A stretch of 64,000 nucleotides of DNA, taken from NCBI GenBank assembly GCA_030704615.1, contig CM060734.1, forward strand, positions 60,652,042 through 60,716,041, in the 5' to 3' direction. The notes under the pieces were generated by a model, which saw nothing but the letters and a program-made list of their open reading frames with translations, made no database searches and was not told where the DNA came from. The position numbers and the translations under genes are program-made. Shown here piece by piece: positions 59,395 through 64,000 of this stretch. How positions within the stretch are numbered: position 1 is the stretch's first letter; every line of letters starts with the position of its first letter. Origin of the DNA: Takakia lepidozioides. Lineage: Eukaryota > Streptophyta > Takakiopsida > Takakiales > Takakiaceae.

Positions 59395-59930
59395 TTTAGA
59401 TGACTGTAATTGATGGTGTCATCAATTGAAATTGAATTAATTCATTAAAACCAGCAAATATATATGTCATTGGATTCCTAGCTTCAATACGCACCCATAG
59501 CAACTCTCCAATCATGAATCCGATAAGAAATGACTCCGCTATGGACTTTTGAACACCGTCATTGTGGACTGTTATCCCAATGAATGGAATTACAATGGAC
59601 TCAAGTTTTCCTATGTGTCATTGGTGAATTCCATTGAAATTTGGACATAAGGTGGCCATTTTGGTCCACATCATAGGTATGGATTTGAAGTGGCAAAATC
59701 ATTTGTCATTTGACTCATATGAACTAATATATGTCAAAACAATAGGCGTTTTTTGAAAAATCCATATCTCATCTTGTTTTTTGGATTTTGGGTATCATTT
59801 TTTTTCTAGAAGTATAAAAACATATCTTCAATGGCTAGGTGTCATATTGATTTTTTTTTGTAAACTCTAATTTTTAATTTTTCATAATTTCTCTAAATAA
59901 TATACTAAAATATTTAATGAATTATCTCCT
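59395..59930. other. AT-rich insertion splitting the element before the methyltransferase
   Basis: Base composition changes abruptly from GC-balanced coding sequence to AT-rich sequence without open frames. It separates the protease-linker frame (to about 59940) from methyltransferase codons and replaces the region where motif I would lie. The edges carry no obvious target duplication. Confidence 0.6.
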
Positions 59931-60604
59931 CTCCTGACGGTAAAAAAAGCCTCTACCCAGGCTTGTTGCACACGACATTCAGCAACCTGCTGCAAATCCT
60001 TGCTCGAGCCCCACAATAGAGTGTGAGCAACCATGGCAGACAACTCCGTCATACCATACATGTCATCCTGCTCTCCCAGAGGTGACACATCCTCTGAATA
60101 AGTGTTGTCATCCAACAACTCTCCAGGCCAAGTCACTGCAGCTGTGAATGCTGCCAGTGTTGGCATCTTGCCTCGCAGGGCAACCGCAACTCCTCATATG
60201 AACGTCACATGGAGCTGCATACGCCGACCCTCCCCTGACTACCATCCAGGCTTATAGGAAGCTGACTCCTCCCGAAAATCTAGGGTAAAGCCCATGGGGT
60301 ACAACACTGCCCCACTAACAAGGACATCGTACGAGACCGCGTCTGTCACAATGGCCTTGGCTCTCATCACTGAGCCATCTATAGGATGATCCGGCTGTAG
60401 TCTGATAGCCAACTCACGCCGTGTCATGCCCCAAGCCTGCTCTGATCCTCCCAGAGATGTCAGTATCTGGAAAGGGCACGGCTCCAAATCCGCCTCCGTG
60501 AGGCCCAAGCCTGCAATTGCAACTCTGCCCAGTATCAATGGCTGAGCTCCCGAGTCCAACAAGACTCGCAGTGGCCGATATCTCTTGCCTGCCGGTCCAC
60601 TCAA
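59931..60604 (-). mobile_element. Gypsy aspartic protease and downstream linker
   Basis: RPLRVLLDSGAQPLILGRVA contains the DSGA active site of retropepsins, followed by VSYDVLVSGAVLYPMGFTLD. After stops near 60240 and 60195 the same frame continues through MPTLAAFTAAVTWPGELLDD and WVEAFFTVRRGD to the AT-rich insertion. The stops look like point mutations within one polyprotein. Confidence 0.75.
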
Positions 60605-61455
60605 ACAGAAAATGTCATCCTAGTTGTCTAATATGACAACTCCAGGTGTCACCCTGGCGCGCTCAATGGCTGGCCTAGCTGGCAGCTCTGCCAACCTGGC
60701 AGCTGCAGCTTGCCATGGCGCCGCCGTGGCAGTCTTGACCCTCACATCCGAGGATCCCTTCGTCACTATGCCTCCCACTATCTCCACAGAAATGAAGTAA
60801 CCTCTCCATTCTCACAGAGTGTAGCTGCCAGCCTGAACACCTCAGCTGGTCTTACCCCCGGCGTCGCAATCATGGTAGCCGAGAACAATGGAGTTTGGCA
60901 TACAGATGTGGCCGCCCCCAACAGCACACTAGCTGTCGTAGCCTTGGCAATACTAGGTAGTGGTGCTGCCCGTGTAGCTCTCCCCAATGACATAGTAACC
61001 TCCGCCTCGGTAACAGTCAGACGAGAACTAGGTGCCATAGACGGCGTCGACACTGTCTCCAATGTGAATGACTGAGGAAGCCTGGCCTGACAGCTTGCCT
61101 CCCCACGCTGTGAATCCAACTTCACCTCTGCACCTTGTGGCTCAGGAACTCGTGCTGTTCCTCGAGTCACTGCCGCAGCTGACTCCACTTGCACTAGTGG
61201 TAGTCCTGCCCCACACATAGTGGTAGTGGTAGTGTTACCCCACCCACAGTGGTAGTGGTAGTGCCACCCCTCACTAAGTGGTAGTGGTGCCCCACCCATA
61301 GTGGTAGTGGTAGTGGCACCCTTCATTAGTCATTAGTGCTGCCCCGCACATGAATCCCATGCCTCTCATGTCTCCTCCCTCAGGAACAGGAGGTGGACCA
61401 TCCGGCCTTGGAGCCGGTACCACCTGAGCTGTGGCCATGGGAGCAAGCCTCTGCT
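60605..61455 (-). mobile_element. Gag-protease linker with a GTGGTA minisatellite
   Basis: The frame 61326-60778 is Ala/Thr/Ser-rich linker sequence without a known domain. At 61196-61325 a degenerate gtggtagtggtagtg array produces Thr-Thr-Thr and His-Tyr-His runs. Confidence 0.5.
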
Positions 61456-62867
61456 CTAGCTACTGAAGCCGGTTGCCATGCCTTGGTCACTACCCTGACC
61501 TCCATGTCCTTGGCCATGTTGAGCTTGCCGTTGGCCTGCACCTCGTGCCAGGCCACCTCGTCCTCTCTGGGCTGCTCCACCTCGCCCCCGGCCACCATTG
61601 TTCCATTGGAACTGGCCTAGGCGCAACTCAGGATGCAAACCATAGCACTGGGCCTCTCTATGCCCGTACTTGCCACAATGCCCACACTGCAAATGTGCAG
61701 GCTGTGCTGGTGCCAAACCATTGCCTCCCTCTGGGCAATCCTTCTTGACATGGGGTCCTCCACATGTCCAACATACCACATCTGCCCGTTGTTGGCTTGC
61801 AAATGAAGGGAGAGACCCCTGCATCTGAGGTCCTCTCTGCCCTTCCCTGGGCTTCACTTGAGCCTCCTTCTTACCTTGAGCACGTTGAGGTAGTGGCTAG
61901 CTAGGAGCACCACTACCCCGGGGTGCCTCCTTAGTCAATCCCACCATGACCACTCGTTCCTCCACCATGGTGAGCTCTATCCGCTCTGCCAGGAAAAGCA
62001 CATTTGCTAAGGAGGGTTGGGCCGCTTGTAGAAGAGTTGCATCCCGCACCCTTCTCCTCAGCTCCTTATCCAATATCTCGTACCAGAATTGGACTGCCTG
62101 AGCTTCCGTAACCCCTTGGGTTACATTAATCAAGCGCCTCATGTGAGTGAAAGCCTCCCTCAAGCTCTTAGTAGGCTTCCTCTAGAACTCTTGCAAGCTC
62201 CTCAACTTCTCTGTCCTTACCCCTTGGTAGTTCCTTCTCAACTCTTCGAAGAACTCCATAACAGGGTTGAAGGCAAGCACCGCCACTAGTGCTGGTGCAG
62301 CAGGAGCTTGAGTGGACGTCGTAGTTGCTGTACAACTAGTCCCACTACTGCTCGTGGAAACTGCTGGTGTAGCTGCCGGTGTGGTTGCTGCCCTTGTGCC
62401 TCTAGTGATGGAGACATAATCGGGTGACCAGTACATCCTCCACTCCTCGATCTCAACATCGTGCCCCTGCCTAAACTCATGGTAATCATCCATGGGCACC
62501 CCTCAAGGTGCTGAAACAGCCCCTTCCATGCCATTAAAAGCGTAAACAGTTGTGGATTGCGCATTTGCTGCAAGTCACACCAACTATCAAACTCTTGAAT
62601 GAAATCATGCAACTCAATGGTGCCCATTGCCCCAGAGTACCTTCGTGGCCCCTTGGTGGCTCCATACATCCCCTCCATTGTGTCCCACAACAATGGCAAA
62701 GAAACAACTTGCACCGCTGGTGTGAGTCCTCCTGATTCACAATCCGAATCAGAGTCTTCCGTAGAAGACACAGGAGGTGAAGGTGGCCTAAACCGTACAC
62801 CTCGTCTCGTATACCCGCTAGTATCGTTTGTGCTCGTACCGGCACTTTCTCCAGCAACTAGTGGCAC
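61456..62867 (-). mobile_element. Gypsy gag with two CCHC zinc knuckles
   Basis: The capsid-like region reads IELHDFIQEFDSWCDLQQMR and FTLLMAWKGLFQHLEG. After a frameshift near 62500 it continues with MDDYHEFRQGHDVEIEEWR, MEFFEELRRNYQGVRTEKL and AVQFWYEILDKELRRRVRD (retrotransposon gag helices). Two knuckles follow: CWTCGGPHVKKDC and CGHCGKYGHREAQC. In-frame TAG codons occur near 62180 and 61899. All of gag from 62499 leftwards stays in one frame. The 5' LTR and primer-binding site were not identified to the right. Confidence 0.85.
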
Positions 62868-63867
62868 CTCCGTGTTGACAAACTGACACTCAACCGGTCA
62901 TGAACCTGTCTCTAACCCCCTCTCCACAAGGTAACCGGTCAGAGAACCTGATGCGGCTTATGGTTTGGAATACTAGGTTCTTAACATAGCCTGCACCTGC
63001 ACTTGCATCCACCGTAGGCACTCCTATGGTTGGTTGGTCATCACCTCCAACCTCACCACATGAGAAACAAAGATGGTCTGACTGGTCATCAACCCAGCCT
63101 CACCATCGACAGCATGCTCTAGGGTTGGATCGGCGATCAAGCCCGAATCAACCACCTATAAAATCAAGCGCCCACACAAAACTAACATGGCGCACAATCA
63201 AGCATGCAGGTGTGGAGGGGATCCAAACACAAGAATGAAAACAACAACTCCCCCACACCAAAAATCTCTCCACAGTGTCGCTCCTGCAACCCAGCCCAAA
63301 CCCGGACTGACTCTTGCCTCCACCTACGGAAAGGTCTCGGCCTACAGAGAAGATGGAAAGCTACGAGGAATGGAAGCTAAAACAATGCCTATCCCCATCA
63401 CGCTCTCATCCCAACACCTTTTTTTTTCCTCTCTTCTCTCACTTGCATGACCATGAGAACATCTTGTAAACACTCCTCAAACCGCCCTCCACGAGCTCAT
63501 GAAACTTGGCCTCCAAGGCCCCATGCAAGCCTCCACAGGGTCCGCCAGTGCCTCCTTATATCCACTAGTCATTCCTCATAATGGAACCACCTCAGGAAAC
63601 CACGCCGTTCACTGAAGGTTAAAAAATGGAGCAAATAGAGGTACATATAGGCCCCAACAACATTATGTCCAAAGGAATTACCTGCAGGCTGGTCACCCCT
63701 ATAGTTAAGAATTGGGCTGAAAACCCGAAAAGATTACCTGCAGGGAAGTAATCCCCTTTGTTAAAATGCAACAGGGAGGCGATTCCGACTTTTCTGCCGG
63801 ATCAGCTAGCTCAAAACCGTTGTTCTTCAGAGCCCAGCCTCCCCATCAAGGTCCCATGAAACGAGTG

Positions 63868-63868
<1 letters not shown>
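62868..63868. other. Region upstream of gypsy gag, LTR not identified
   Basis: It should contain the element leader or LTR, but I found no tRNA-complementary primer site and no repeated LTR ends. 'ccggtca' words repeat near 62893-62942. 'attacctgcagg' words repeat near 63678 and 63735. Confidence 0.35.

Positions 63869-63898
<30 letters not shown>
63869..63898. repeat. (TTA)n microsatellite
   Basis: About ten TTA/ATT units. The reverse complement of the same motif also occurs at 57549. Confidence 0.9.
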
Positions 63899-64000
63899 TT
63901 CACTCTGCCTGTTCGCGGCCTTCCGTAGCTCTAACCGCCATGACTCCTCACGGCCCACCCTAGGCGCTCGTTGGCCATGGGCTGCCTCGTGATACCCCGT

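Overview
The window is nuclear DNA of a land plant. The evidence is spliced GT-AG genes with short introns, a plastid SufE-BolA fusion, PLS-class PPR-DYW sequence, an LRR receptor-like kinase, a PP2C, a GDSL esterase remnant, Ty3/gypsy, LINE, Harbinger and SINE-like elements, and a 500-N scaffold gap. The PPR style (tandem near-identical P-L-S blocks) and the retroelement load suggest a seed-free plant such as a fern, lycophyte or bryophyte. I cannot place it more precisely from sequence alone.

Layout. 0.4-5.4 kb (+): a 12-exon LRR receptor kinase with a degenerate catalytic core. 8.0-9.1 kb (+): a decayed SAM-like/PD-(D/E)XK gene resembling Crinkler-type proteins. 11.5-12.5 kb (-): an unrecognised multi-exon gene. 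12.9-15.9 kb: a PPR-DYW pseudogene (-) joined at an inversion to a (+) PPR N-terminal fragment. 17.7-19.6 kb: two tandem-repeat blocks ending in the gap (19637-20136). 20.4-21.6 kb (+) and 31.5-32.1 kb (-): two related Gly/Pro-rich repeat proteins. 22-28.7 kb: repeat-rich DNA with SINE-like units, a 602-bp direct repeat and GCGACG-rich transposon-like sequence. 28.7-31.1 kb: a rearranged gypsy element ending in integrase plus PHD finger. 33.2-34.8 kb: a 22-copy 14-bp repeat, tRNA-Gly(CCC) and SUFE1. 35.2-36.6 kb: a Harbinger-like remnant. 37.7-39.8 kb (-): an intact coiled-coil/CHCH gene. 42.1-44.3 kb (-): an intact PP2C gene. 48.7-57.4 kb (+): a GDSL pseudogene, a LINE, a COMT fragment and four decayed PDF-motif exons of organellar ssDNA-binding (OSB) type. 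57.9-62.9 kb (-): a large gypsy element.

The most unusual content is the gypsy family. The copy at 58-63 kb reads gag, zinc knuckles, protease, C5 cytosine DNA methyltransferase (motifs IV, VI, VIII, IX, X), then reverse transcriptase, all on the minus strand. The copy at 28.7-31.1 kb shares the methyltransferase tail and carries an integrase with a C-terminal PHD finger. Together they suggest a retrotransposon lineage that carries both a DNA-methylation writer and a chromatin reader. Both copies are decayed, and several of their in-frame stops sit where CGA to TGA would explain them.

The genes that look functional are SUFE1 (plastid Fe-S assembly and BolA), the CHCH protein, the PP2C, tRNA-Gly and probably the receptor kinase. 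They do not form an operon-like unit and are separate nuclear genes among repeats.
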